From Arthrobacter bussei (lineage in GTDB: Bacteria; Actinomycetota; Actinomycetes; Actinomycetales; Micrococcaceae): DNA of 64,000 nucleotides. A program made the translations under genes and the position numbers. Of the stretch, positions 53,703-62,659 are shown piece by piece. The notes under the pieces are model-generated. The model saw only the letters and a program-made list of their open reading frames with translations. It was not told the origin of the DNA and did no database searches. Every line of letters begins with the position of its first letter. Position 1 is the first letter of the stretch. The stretch is from NCBI RefSeq assembly GCF_009377195.2, contig NZ_VJXX01000005.1, forward strand, positions 1 through 64,000. The letters are read 5' to 3'.

Positions 53703-55088
53703 ATGAGCTCCACCACGGCCCGCCGACCCCGCCCTCCCCGTGCGGCGGCGGACGGGACGACGCCGCAGCGGGCAGCGGCCGACCGAGGGAAGGACCGGGG
53801 GGCACGTGGACGGCCGGCTGCCGGTCGAGGCGCGGTTCGGGTACCAGCCGGACGGACCACCGCCGGCCTCGTCGCGGCCTCCCGCGTCGCTGCGCTCCTG
53901 CGACGAGCCCGAGAGCGCATCCGGCACGCCTCGGCACCGGTGACCGACGTCGTCGGGCCGCTCGGATGGTTGCTGCTCGGACTCGTCGCGCTCCTCGCCA
54001 CGCTCGGGACGGCCCTCGGCTGGGACGAGGCCGTCATCGCGGCGGTGCTCGGAGCCGTGCTGCTGCTCCTCGCCGTGGCCTTCATCCTGGGCCGCTCCGC
54101 CTACGAGGTGGAGCTGGACCTCGCCCGCACCCGTGTGGCCGTCGGCGACCGTGCCGTCGGCGGTGTCACCGTTGCGAACGCCTCGGACCGCACCCTGCTC
54201 CCGGCGGCGCTGGAGCTGCCTGTCGGCGCCTCCACCGCGCTGTTCCACCTGCCCCGGCTGCGGCCGGGGCAGGAGCACGAGGACCTCTTCAGCATCCCGA
54301 CCCAGCGACGCGCGGTGATCGTCGTCGGGCCCGTCCGCTCGGTGCGCCAGGATCCGCTCGGACTGCTCCGCCGGCAGGTGACCTGGACGGACCCGACGGA
54401 CCTCTACGTCCACCCGCGCACCACCCCGCTCACCGGCTCGGCGGCCGGTTTCATCAAGGACCTCGAGGGGCTCCCCACCAGGGAGCTCTCGAATGCCGAC
54501 GTCTCCTTCCACGCGCTGCGCGAGTACGTGCCGGGCGACGACCGCCGTCACATCCACTGGAAGACCACCGCGCGCACCAACACCCTCATGGTCCGCCAGT
54601 TCGAGGAGACCCGGCGCTCGCACCTGGCGGTCGCCCTGTCGGTCACCACTGCCGAGTACGACGGCGAGGCGGCCTTCGAACTCGCGGTCTCGGTCGCCGC
54701 GTCGATCGGCCTGCAGGCGCTGCGCGAGCAGCGGAACCTGAGTGTCCTGACGCAGGACGGCCCACTGCGCTCCGAGACCGGCCGTGCCCTGCTGGATGCC
54801 GTCACGCGCATCGAGGGCAGGGTCCTCCGCGCCACCGCCGTCGACCTCGCACGCACCACGGCCGACGCCGTCCCCAACGCCTCCGTGGTGTTCCTGGTGG
54901 TCGGCGCGTCGGTCACGCCGTCGCAGCTGCGCTCGGCCGCGGCCTCGATCCCGCCCGGCATCCGCTGCCTGGCGATCCGGTGTATCGACGGAGCGCCCGC
55001 CGCACGGGCGTCCATCGGCGACCTGACGGTGCTGACCCTCGGGGACCTCGATGATCTGGCCCTCGTCCTGCGGAAGGCCGCGGCGTGA
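53703..55088 (+). CDS. DUF58 domain protein
   Basis: The 461-residue protein has a disordered basic N-terminus, two membrane helices (about 80-125), a beta-rich region and the DUF58 core YVPGDDRRHIHWKTTARTNTLMVRQFE (about 274-300), followed by a vWA-like fold. DUF58 proteins pair with MoxR ATPases and transglutaminase-like proteins in many bacteria. The N-terminal ~75 residues are low-complexity Ala/Arg. Its stop overlaps the next gene's GTG by four bases. Confidence 0.92.
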   Translation: MSSTTARRPRPPRAAADGTTPQRAAADRGKDRGARGRPAAGRGAVRVPAGRTTAGLVAASRVAALLRRARERIRHASAPVTDVVGPLGWLLLGLVALLATLGTALGWDEAVIAAVLGAVLLLLAVAFILGRSAYEVELDLARTRVAVGDRAVGGVTVANASDRTLLPAALELPVGASTALFHLPRLRPGQEHEDLFSIPTQRRAVIVVGPVRSVRQDPLGLLRRQVTWTDPTDLYVHPRTTPLTGSAAGFIKDLEGLPTRELSNADVSFHALREYVPGDDRRHIHWKTTARTNTLMVRQFEETRRSHLAVALSVTTAEYDGEAAFELAVSVAASIGLQALREQRNLSVLTQDGPLRSETGRALLDAVTRIEGRVLRATAVDLARTTADAVPNASVVFLVVGASVTPSQLRSAAASIPPGIRCLAIRCIDGAPAARASIGDLTVLTLGDLDDLALVLRKAAA

Positions 55089-57583
55089 GTACCGTGCGGC
55101 CTGCCGGCCGCGCGGGGACGGACCTGCCCACCGACGTCAGGATCGAGGCCGGACGCGGCACGCCGGAGGGACGTCCGGCCGGCGGGCGATCCCCTGTCCC
55201 GCCCCTGCAGGGGATCGTCGACGCCCTCGTGCTCCTCGTGCTCCTGGGTCTCGGTGTCCTCGCCTTCGGGCCCGCCTTCGGTGACGACCCGCGCTACCTG
55301 GTCGCCGGCGTCGGGGGCGTGGTGCTCGGCCTCGCACTGGCGTGGGAAGGCGCCCGCCGGGGCTGGCGCGCCTGGCGCATGGCCAATGGTGCGGCGCTGA
55401 CCTACCTCGTGGCAGGTAGCGCGCTGGCCGCACCCCAGGAAGCCCTGGGGGGTGTCCTGCCGACCCTGCAGTCGCTCCGGGTGATCGTGCTCGGCGTCGT
55501 CCTGTCCTGGAAGGACCTGCTCACCGTCGCGCCGCCGGTCGGGACGGCGAGCGGCATGCTCGTGGTGCCCTTCCTGGCGGCGCTCGTGTGTGCGGTCGTG
55601 GCGGGCACACTGGCGTGGCGAGATCGCGGGGCGGGCTGGACCCTCGTCCCGGTCCTCGTCTTGTTCGGCGGGTGCATCGCCCTCGGGACGGATCGGGTGT
55701 CCCTGCCGGCCGTCCGCGGCACGTTGCTCCTCCTGGTGGCCCTCGTCTGGCTCGCCTACCGGCGGGACCTCCAGCGGGTCGGCGCCACGCGCTCCCTCGT
55801 CCCCGCGGATCCGGTGGACCCGACCGTAACAACCGTGGGGCGGAACAGGCGCCTCGCGCTCGGCGCCGGCATGCTCGCCGTGGGGACGCTGCTGACCCTC
55901 GCCGTCACGCCGCTCGTGACGGGCGGCTCCGATCGCCAGGTCCTCCGGGACGTCGTCGAGCCTCCCGTGGACCTCTATGCCTACCCGAGCCCGCTGACGA
56001 GTTTCCGCACCTATGTGAAGGACAGCACCGACGACGTCCTCTTCACCGTCGAGGGGCTCCCCGAGGGCGAACGCCTCCGCCTGGCCGCCCTGGACACCTA
56101 CGACGGCGTGGTCTACAACGTGGACCCGCAGGCCGCCGGGAGCTTCTCGCGCGTGGGTGACGCAGCCCGGCTGAGCGGGGCCGGCGGTGACCCGGCGAGC
56201 GGCACACGTGCGCGGCTGGCCATCACGGTGGGTGAGTACTCCGGTGTCTGGTTGCCAGCCGCCGGCGACGTCGAGGGCGTGCGCCTCGGGGGACCGCGCG
56301 GAGAGGACCTGGGCCGCGCGCTGTACTACAACGACGACGCGCGGACGGCGCTGTCCACCATCGGCGTCCAGGAGGGGGATGCCTACGAGGTCGACGCCGT
56401 CTTCCCCGAGAAGCTGAGCGACGAACAGCTCGCCCAGTACGACTTCGCCCAGCTCTCCCTGCCGCGCGTCGTGAACGATCCGCCGGTGATCGCGACGAAG
56501 TCCGCCGAGTACATCGGATCGGCCGCGGAACCGCTCGAGCGCGCCCGCAGCCTCGAGCAGGTGCTCAGCGCCCAGGGGTACTTCAGCAACGGGAAGGACG
56601 ACGAGGCACGGTCCCTGCCCGGTCATGGGGCGGCGCGCATGCTGTCCCTGCTCGACGCCGACGAGATGGTGGGTGACGACGAGCAGTACGCCGTCGCCAT
56701 GGCCCTGATGGCGCGCAAGGCGGACATCCCGGCCCGTGTGGTCATGGGCTTCTACCCGGACTGGAACGAGGTCCAGGACCCCTCGGCCCCCCTCCAGATC
56801 ACCGGTGAGGACGTGCACGCGTGGGTGGAGATCGCGTTCGACGGCGCCGGGTGGGTCCCCTTCGACCCCACGCCCCCGGAGGACAACGAACCGGTGCCGC
56901 CGCAGCAGCAGCCGAAATCCTCGCCGAAGCCGCAGGTCCTGCAGCCCCCGCCGCCACCGCAGGAACCGGCCGAACTGCCGCCGGACTCCGCCCCCGAGGC
57001 CCAGGACGCGGAGGACCGCGAGAAGGACCTCCTCGACGAGCTGGCCCCGGTGCTGACACTGATCGGCCTCGCCGCGATCCCCGTCGTCCTGCTGGTGCTG
57101 CCCCTCGTGGTCGTCGCAGCGCTCAAGGCACGACGCCGCAGGCGGCGCCGATTCACGGGCGAGCCCGCCCAGCGGGTCGGCGGCGGCTGGAGCGAGGTCC
57201 TGAGTCTCGCGACGGATCTCGGTGCCGAGCTGGATCCACGGGCGACCCGACGGGAGAGCGCCGCCGCCCTCGGCGCCTCCTTCCCGTCCGGCCGGTCCGG
57301 CACGGCGGTCCTCGCCCGGCGGGCCGACGCGGGGATCTTCGGGTCCGGGCAGCCCTCCGATGAGGAGGTCGAGGACTACTGGCGATCGGTCGACGCTTCC
57401 CTCGGCGAGCTCCGGGGATCCGTCGGGTACTGGAAGCGGCAGCGCGCCCGCTACTCGCCCCGATCGCTGCGCCGGGAGCGGCGACTGCGCGCCGACGCGC
57501 GCCGGCGTGACGCGAAGGGTGCTGACGGCCCGCCGACGTCCTCCGCGGCGGGCCGACGGGCAGAGGGCAGAATGGGGTCATGA
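55085..57583 (+). CDS. Transglutaminase-like membrane protein (TgpA type) lacking the catalytic Cys
   Basis: The 832-residue protein has about six N-terminal membrane helices (about 40-270), an extracytoplasmic region with a transglutaminase-like core (about 500-600), a Pro/Gln-rich linker, one further membrane helix (about 658-680) and a basic cytoplasmic tail. In the core, the usual G-D-C-E-Q motif reads G-D-D-E-Q (residue 532 is Asp, not Cys). The histidine (DVHAWVE, His578) and aspartate (PFDPTPPE, Asp594) of the triad are kept. The protein is therefore unlikely to be a thiol transglutaminase or peptidase and may be a binding or structural member. GTG 55085 overlaps the DUF58 stop. Confidence 0.88.
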   Translation: MSTVRPAGRAGTDLPTDVRIEAGRGTPEGRPAGGRSPVPPLQGIVDALVLLVLLGLGVLAFGPAFGDDPRYLVAGVGGVVLGLALAWEGARRGWRAWRMANGAALTYLVAGSALAAPQEALGGVLPTLQSLRVIVLGVVLSWKDLLTVAPPVGTASGMLVVPFLAALVCAVVAGTLAWRDRGAGWTLVPVLVLFGGCIALGTDRVSLPAVRGTLLLLVALVWLAYRRDLQRVGATRSLVPADPVDPTVTTVGRNRRLALGAGMLAVGTLLTLAVTPLVTGGSDRQVLRDVVEPPVDLYAYPSPLTSFRTYVKDSTDDVLFTVEGLPEGERLRLAALDTYDGVVYNVDPQAAGSFSRVGDAARLSGAGGDPASGTRARLAITVGEYSGVWLPAAGDVEGVRLGGPRGEDLGRALYYNDDARTALSTIGVQEGDAYEVDAVFPEKLSDEQLAQYDFAQLSLPRVVNDPPVIATKSAEYIGSAAEPLERARSLEQVLSAQGYFSNGKDDEARSLPGHGAARMLSLLDADEMVGDDEQYAVAMALMARKADIPARVVMGFYPDWNEVQDPSAPLQITGEDVHAWVEIAFDGAGWVPFDPTPPEDNEPVPPQQQPKSSPKPQVLQPPPPPQEPAELPPDSAPEAQDAEDREKDLLDELAPVLTLIGLAAIPVVLLVLPLVVVAALKARRRRRRRFTGEPAQRVGGGWSEVLSLATDLGAELDPRATRRESAAALGASFPSGRSGTAVLARRADAGIFGSGQPSDEEVEDYWRSVDASLGELRGSVGYWKRQRARYSPRSLRRERRLRADARRRDAKGADGPPTSSAAGRRAEGRMGS

Positions 57584-57649
57584 CCGACCATCGAGCCCGC
57601 CCTGCCGCGACACCCCCTCCGCTTCGCCGGCCCGCTCCCGGGAACCACC

Positions 57650-58645
57650 ATGAGTGAGCCGCAGGCCCACGGCTCGCACGCCGTCGACGTCGGCGCTGCG
57701 TCGGGCAGTGGTGCGTCGAGCGGGCACGGCACCGCGGACCAGGGCGGAAAGGGGTACGGCGCGCGCGGTGGCCCCGCTGTCCCGGCCGACGCAGACCCCG
57801 AGCGCGACGACGCCCGCCGCTCCTCCCCGAGCCTCGGCATCCGGCTCACGTACGGGTTCGGTACGGATCGGGGCCTCCGCCGCGAGCTGAACGAGGACTC
57901 CTTCATCGCCGTGGAGCCAGTGTTCGCCGTGGCCGACGGCATGGGCGGCCACGAGGCCGGAGAGGTGGCCAGCAGCATCTGCGTACGGACGCTGGGTGCC
58001 AGCAGCATCATCGGCAGCAGGGCGCCGCAGTTCACCGCGAACGATCTCGAGGACCTCATCCGGGACGCGGACCAGCGCATCCGCAGCGAGGCGGGCGGCC
58101 ACGCGGGCACCACGCTGACCGGCGCCGTGCTCGTCGAGGAATCCGGCGCGCCCTACTGGCTCTTTTTCAACGTGGGTGATTCACGGACGTACCGCCTCAG
58201 CGGCGGCACCTTCGGCCAGATCTCCGTGGACCATTCCGAGGTCCAGGAACTGGTGGATATCGGCCGCATCACGGAGGAGGAGGCGCGCACGCACCCGCGC
58301 CGGCACGTCGTCACGCGGGCGCTCGGGACGGGTGACGACGCCGAGGCGGACTTCTGGCTCATGCCCGTCGAGGAGGGTGACCGCATCCTCCTGTGCTCCG
58401 ACGGGCTGAGCGGGGAGGTCACGGATGACGGTATCTGCACCATCCTCAGCACCGTGCAGGACCCGCAGGAGGCCTGCGACGAGCTGATCGCCGCGACCCT
58501 CCGCTCCGGCGCGCGGGACAACGTCACCGTGATCGTGATCGACGCGAGCGACCTCGGCGGCCACGACGCGGACGCCATCACGGTGCCGCGGGGCGGCCTC
58601 TTCGCCGCGGACGGGGACGCCCGGCTTCCCGGTGCGCCGGCGTGA
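57650..58645 (+). CDS. PP2C family Ser/Thr phosphatase
   Basis: The 331-residue protein has a Gly/Ala/Ser-rich disordered N-terminus (about 1-60) and a complete PPM/PP2C domain: RRELNEDS, VADGMGGHEAGE, the FFNVGDSRTYRL strand, CSDGLSGEV and ARDNVTVIVID, which supply the metal-binding aspartates. It has no membrane helix. It should reverse phosphorylation by the Ser/Thr kinase encoded two genes downstream and act on FHA-ligand phosphothreonines. Its stop overlaps the next start (GTGA). Confidence 0.93.
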   Translation: MSEPQAHGSHAVDVGAASGSGASSGHGTADQGGKGYGARGGPAVPADADPERDDARRSSPSLGIRLTYGFGTDRGLRRELNEDSFIAVEPVFAVADGMGGHEAGEVASSICVRTLGASSIIGSRAPQFTANDLEDLIRDADQRIRSEAGGHAGTTLTGAVLVEESGAPYWLFFNVGDSRTYRLSGGTFGQISVDHSEVQELVDIGRITEEEARTHPRRHVVTRALGTGDDAEADFWLMPVEEGDRILLCSDGLSGEVTDDGICTILSTVQDPQEACDELIAATLRSGARDNVTVIVIDASDLGGHDADAITVPRGGLFAADGDARLPGAPA

Positions 58646-60147
58646 ACCCTGGACCGCTCGGGTACAGCCCGGGGGAGTGGCTCTGCCTCGTCCGGCACGG
58701 GCTCGTCGCCGTCGTCCCGCGATCGACGCTCGTCGAGGACAGTGAGCGCCTGTGGGAGGCGTTGCTTCCGGGCGTCTCGCTCGGTCAGCTGCTGCCGGTG
58801 GCCGCACGCGGGCTGGGCGCCGGACTCGACACGGTGCCGCCCTTCGCGCTCCTGGCCGTCGGTGAGGACCTGCACGTGATGCTACGGGGTCCGTTCGCAC
58901 TGACGACGCGGGAAGAGGGGGCCGAGACGGCGCGGGTGGCCGGGGGTGGACGCATCACCACGTGGACGGAGAGCGTCATCGAGGGTGGTGGCCGCGCGGC
59001 CTTCGAGCTCGCCTGCGGTGAAGCAGTGACGCCGGGCCCGCTGTATCCGGTGGAGTCGGGCATGGTGCTGGCCTCGGTCGTCCGTGGCGGTACGCGCGTC
59101 CCGGGCACGCCCGACGTCGTCCGGGTCTCCGCTGCCGACGGGGTGTCCAGCAGCCCCGCGCGAGAGGCCGTGGTACCCGTGACCCGACCAGCGGCTGCGG
59201 ACCCATCCCGGCCGACCGACCCGGTGCCCGTCCGGCCCACCCGTCCGGTGAAGACCCTGATCGACTCCATCCCCTGGCTGCGCGCCGACGCGGAGGGCGC
59301 CGGCTCCGGAGGGAGCGACGTCGGGACCGCCGACGCCGGCACCGCCGCGGCCGCGGGGCCCGCCGACGCCAACGCCGACGCCGATGAGCCACGGTCCGCG
59401 CCGATCCTCGCAGGCATGAGCGATCACGACGGTGACACCATCATGGGCCCACCCTCGCCCGATGCGGATTCCGACCAAGCGGACGTACGGATACCGGAAG
59501 TACCAGCACCTGCGGTGCCGGTATCTGCAGCGCCGGCACTTCAGGCTCCGGGCGAGGCGGAGGGCCGGAGGCCGGCCGACCCGCAGGCCGTGGGCGACGC
59601 CGACTCCGCGGACACGATCGTCCGGCCCGGCGCCGCTGGTCCCGATGCCGAGGAGCGCTCGCTCCGGCCGCCGTCGAGCCCGGGTACGGGTCCGATGGTC
59701 GTGGCACGCCTGTGCCGGCAGGGGCACGCCAACGCGCCCACCCGTACCGTGTGCAGCCACTGCGGGTCCGGGCTGAAGGACGAGACGGAACAGGTGCGGC
59801 GCCCCAGCCTCGGGCAGGTGCGGCTGAGTACTGGCGAGGTGTTCGAGCTCGACCGGTCGCTGGTGTTCGGGCGGCAGCCCTCCGTCTCGCGGGTCGCCGG
59901 CCGGGAGATGCCGCGGCTCGTGCAGGTGCCGAGCGGCGGTGGTGACATCTCACGCTCGCACGTCGAGGTGCGCCTGGACGGCTGGCACGTCCTGCTCTGC
60001 GACCTGCGGGCCACCAACGGCACGCTGCTGCTCCGAGCAGGCCAACCACCGCGCCGGCTCGGTGAAGGCGAGACGGCCTTCCTGCTCGACGGCGACGTCG
60101 CCCAGCTAACCGACGACGTCTCCCTGCGCTTCGAGGGACTGCCGTGA
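58642..60147 (+). CDS. FHA domain protein with zinc ribbon
   Basis: The 501-residue protein has an N-terminal alpha/beta domain (about 1-170, LCLVRHGLVAVVPRSTLVEDS...) resembling no family I recognise. A long disordered acidic linker, a zinc-ribbon-like element (LCRQGHANAPTRTVCSHCG) and a C-terminal FHA domain follow. The FHA motifs are VFGRQPS, ISRSHVEVRLDGW and DLRATNGTLL, so phosphothreonine binding residues (Arg, Ser, Asn) are present. It probably scaffolds substrates of the neighbouring kinase. GTG 58642 overlaps the phosphatase stop, and its stop overlaps the kinase start. Confidence 0.88.
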   Translation: MNPGPLGYSPGEWLCLVRHGLVAVVPRSTLVEDSERLWEALLPGVSLGQLLPVAARGLGAGLDTVPPFALLAVGEDLHVMLRGPFALTTREEGAETARVAGGGRITTWTESVIEGGGRAAFELACGEAVTPGPLYPVESGMVLASVVRGGTRVPGTPDVVRVSAADGVSSSPAREAVVPVTRPAAADPSRPTDPVPVRPTRPVKTLIDSIPWLRADAEGAGSGGSDVGTADAGTAAAAGPADANADADEPRSAPILAGMSDHDGDTIMGPPSPDADSDQADVRIPEVPAPAVPVSAAPALQAPGEAEGRRPADPQAVGDADSADTIVRPGAAGPDAEERSLRPPSSPGTGPMVVARLCRQGHANAPTRTVCSHCGSGLKDETEQVRRPSLGQVRLSTGEVFELDRSLVFGRQPSVSRVAGREMPRLVQVPSGGGDISRSHVEVRLDGWHVLLCDLRATNGTLLLRAGQPPRRLGEGETAFLLDGDVAQLTDDVSLRFEGLP

Positions 60148-61799
60148 GCCCGAAGCGACTTCCTGCGCCGCCCCCCGCCCTTCCCGGCTACCGCTACATC
60201 AGCCTCCTCGGTTCCGGCGGATTCGCCGACGTCTACCTGTACGAGCAGGACCGCCCGCGTCGACGGGTCGCCGTCAAGGTGCTCCTCTCGGACCTGCGTA
60301 CCGACGGCGCGCGCCGGGCCTTCGAGGCCGAGGCGAATCTGATGGCGCAGCTGTCCTCCCACCCGTACATCGTCACTATTTTCGAGGCGGACACCACGGC
60401 GGACGGGCACTCCTACCTCGCCATGGAGTACTGCTCCCGGCCCAGCCTCGACGTCCGCTACCGCAGTGGCCGGCTCTCGGTCGCGGAGGCACTGACGGTC
60501 GGCGTCCAGGTGGCGTCGGCGGTCGAGTCGGCGCACCGTGCGGGGATCGCGCACCGGGACATCAAGCCGGCCAACATCCTCGTCACGGACTACAATCGTC
60601 CCGCCCTCACCGACTTCGGGATCTCGGGCACCATCGGCGGGACGGGTGATGTGCAGGACCACGGCATGTCCGTCCCGTGGTCACCGCCCGAGGTGTTCGG
60701 GGACGGGGCGGTGGACGGTTTACTCGCGGACGTGTGGTCCCTGGGTGCGACCGTCTACACCCTGCTGGCCGGTCACTCTCCCTTCGTGCAGCCGGGTGCG
60801 GACAACGGGCAACTCGCGCTGATGGACCGGATCGGATCTGCACCGTTGCGTCGGACGCACCGCGAGGACGTCCCGGACTCTCTCGAACTGGCGCTCGCCA
60901 CGGCGATGTCGAAGCCGCCGTCGTCGCGCTTCACCTCCGCCTACTCGTTCGGACTGACGCTGCAGCGCATCCAGACCGAGCTCGGATTCTCGGTCACGCC
61001 CTTCGAGGTCCTCGACGAGACCGGGGACACGGTCGGCGAGAACGACGGCGAGGAGGCGACGCGCGTACGGCGCGTCCTGTCGATCGACCCCGGCGCCGGC
61101 ACGTCCCGGCCGTCCTTCGCCGACGCCCCGACCACCCGCCCCGCGACCCCCCGGTTCCTGCCCGTTCAGACGGGGCAGGACGCAGCGCAGGAGGATCCGG
61201 ACGAGGGACGGACGATCCTCCGCGGGTCCCGCAGATCCTCCGGAGCACGCGGAACGGGCACGGCATCCGGCGCAGCGGGAGCGGACACGGGCACCACGGG
61301 TCGCACGACGTCGTCGACCCTCCCGTCCGGGGCGGAAGCAACGCCGCTCCACGCCCCGGAACGCGGGGCACGGCCCGCACGCCGGGCGTCCGCTCTGCTC
61401 GCGGCGGGCGTTGCCGTGGTGGGCGGGATCGTCATCGCCGCCGTCGCGTCGGGCGGGACGGATGAGGACACCGGGCCGCCGCCGGGCTTCACGCAACCCC
61501 CCGCCGATCCGCTCGCGGGGGTGGAGGGCAACGTGCCACCGCCCGAAGCGGTGCAGGGCAGCGCGGATGGAGACACGGTCACGTTCAGCTGGACCAATCC
61601 CGACCCGCGGGACGGGGACGTCTACCGGTTCCGCACCGTCACGGTGCGGGAGACGACCGACTGGACCCGGACGCTGCAGACCACCGCCTCGGTGCCGGCG
61701 GACCCGTCCGGCACCACGTGCATCGACGTCCAGACAGCGCGCAGCAACGGCCAGGGGTCGGAGCCTGCGGCCGCGTGCTGGCCCGAACAGCCCGAATAG
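60144..61799 (+). CDS. Transmembrane Ser/Thr protein kinase
   Basis: The 551-residue protein has a Hanks-type kinase domain (about 14-280): GSGGFADVYLY, VAVKVL, AHRDIKPANILV (near 137), DFGISG (near 156) and SVPWSPPEVFGDG. A disordered linker, one membrane helix (about 413-432, SALLAAGVAVVGGIVIAAVA) and an extracytoplasmic FN3-like domain (VTFSWTNPDPRDGDVYRFRTV...) follow. The external FN3-like domain replaces the PASTA repeats of PknB and could contact surface proteins such as the giant FN3 protein. The gene ends inside a 9-bp tandem repeat (PEQPE-stop). Confidence 0.92.
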   Translation: MSPKRLPAPPPALPGYRYISLLGSGGFADVYLYEQDRPRRRVAVKVLLSDLRTDGARRAFEAEANLMAQLSSHPYIVTIFEADTTADGHSYLAMEYCSRPSLDVRYRSGRLSVAEALTVGVQVASAVESAHRAGIAHRDIKPANILVTDYNRPALTDFGISGTIGGTGDVQDHGMSVPWSPPEVFGDGAVDGLLADVWSLGATVYTLLAGHSPFVQPGADNGQLALMDRIGSAPLRRTHREDVPDSLELALATAMSKPPSSRFTSAYSFGLTLQRIQTELGFSVTPFEVLDETGDTVGENDGEEATRVRRVLSIDPGAGTSRPSFADAPTTRPATPRFLPVQTGQDAAQEDPDEGRTILRGSRRSSGARGTGTASGAAGADTGTTGRTTSSTLPSGAEATPLHAPERGARPARRASALLAAGVAVVGGIVIAAVASGGTDEDTGPPPGFTQPPADPLAGVEGNVPPPEAVQGSADGDTVTFSWTNPDPRDGDVYRFRTVTVRETTDWTRTLQTTASVPADPSGTTCIDVQTARSNGQGSEPAAACWPEQPE

Positions 61800-61817
61800 C
61801 CCGAATAGCCCGAACAG
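61782..61817 (+). repeat. Four 9-bp repeats CCCGAAYAG spanning the kinase stop codon
   Basis: Units CCCGAACAG, CCCGAATAG, CCCGAATAG and CCCGAACAG lie end to end. In the kinase frame they read PEQ, PE-stop, PE-stop, PEQ. The TAG at 61797-61799 is the kinase stop. Confidence 0.9.
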
Positions 61818-61833
61818 CTGGGAGAGGATGACC

Positions 61834-62541
61834 ATGGGGGAGCTTGCGCTCGACTACTGCGGGGAGTGGCACGAGCCGCCCGACGACGCCGTGTTCAGCA
61901 TCGGCCGGGAGGGGGACCTGGAGGTGGACGAGAACCCGTACCTCCACCGGCAGTTCCTGGAGATCGCCCGGCAGAACGGCATCTGGTGGCTGTCCAACGT
62001 GGGCAGCATGATCTCGGCGACCGTCGCGGATACCACCGGCGGCATGCAGGCCTGGGTCGCGCCGGGTGCGCGCATCCCCATCGTCTTCGGCCAGACGCGG
62101 GTCGTCTTCACCGCCGGACCGACCACCTACGAGTTCGACATCCACCTGCGGACCCCGGCTTTCCGGCAACAGGCGAGGGCGGAGGACAGCGGCGGAGCGG
62201 CCACGATCGGTCCCGTGCGGTTCACCGATGCCCAGAAGGCCGTGATCGTCGCGCTCGCGGAACCCATGCTGCGGCGGGAGGGTACCGGCTACAGCGCCAT
62301 CCCCTCGTCCGCCCAGGCTGCCGAGAAGCTCGGGTGGGCGCTGACCCGCTTCAACCGCAAGCTGGACAACGTGTGCGACAAGCTGGACCGGGTGGGTGTG
62401 GTGGGACTCCGCGGCGGAGCAGGCAGGCTGGCCACCAACAGGCGTGCCCGGCTCGTCGAGCACGCGATCACCTCCCACCTCGTCACGGCCGAGGATCTCG
62501 GGTTGCTCGACACCCAGCACGGCCGCGCCGAGGACGAATGA
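61834..62541 (+). CDS. FHA-like protein with C-terminal helical (HTH-like) domain
   Basis: The 235-residue protein has an N-terminal FHA-like fold (FSIGREGDLEVDENPYLHRQFLEIARQNGIWWLSNVGS), in which Arg of the GR motif is present but the usual SxxH and N-G elements are altered. The C-terminal domain (about 120-235; FTDAQKAVIVALAEPML...SSAQAAEKLGWALTRFNRKLDNVCDKLDRVGVVGL) resembles a winged helix-turn-helix as found in response-regulator-like output domains. It could link kinase signalling to transcription. ATG 61834 sits six bases after GGAGAGG; ATG 61828 is an alternative. Confidence 0.82.
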   Translation: MGELALDYCGEWHEPPDDAVFSIGREGDLEVDENPYLHRQFLEIARQNGIWWLSNVGSMISATVADTTGGMQAWVAPGARIPIVFGQTRVVFTAGPTTYEFDIHLRTPAFRQQARAEDSGGAATIGPVRFTDAQKAVIVALAEPMLRREGTGYSAIPSSAQAAEKLGWALTRFNRKLDNVCDKLDRVGVVGLRGGAGRLATNRRARLVEHAITSHLVTAEDLGLLDTQHGRAEDE

Positions 62542-62582
62542 TCCCCCGGACGGGTGGCGGAGGAACCGGCTCCGCGCCCACC

Positions 62583-62588
62583 TAGAAT
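62583..62588 (+). promoter_or_regulatory. Candidate -10 box (TAGAAT) for the RDD-FHA gene
   Basis: TAGAAT lies 72 bp before the start codon in the 118-bp gap after the previous gene. No good -35 is visible, so an internal promoter is only possible. Confidence 0.3.
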
Positions 62589-62659
62589 CAGGACGGTCGG
62601 TGTCGCACGGTGAAGGGGACGTCCCTGCACGGCACCCCCAGGAAGACAGGACCCACCCC

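Noticed and set aside
56659-56700. Sequencing error explaining the missing transglutaminase Cys
   Set aside because: TGC to GAC needs two substitutions; the frame and flanking motif are intact, so a real substitution is more likely.
54548-56818. 756-codon minus-strand frame opposite DUF58 and the transglutaminase-like gene
   Set aside because: No motif or ribosome binding site, and it overlaps two translationally coupled genes.
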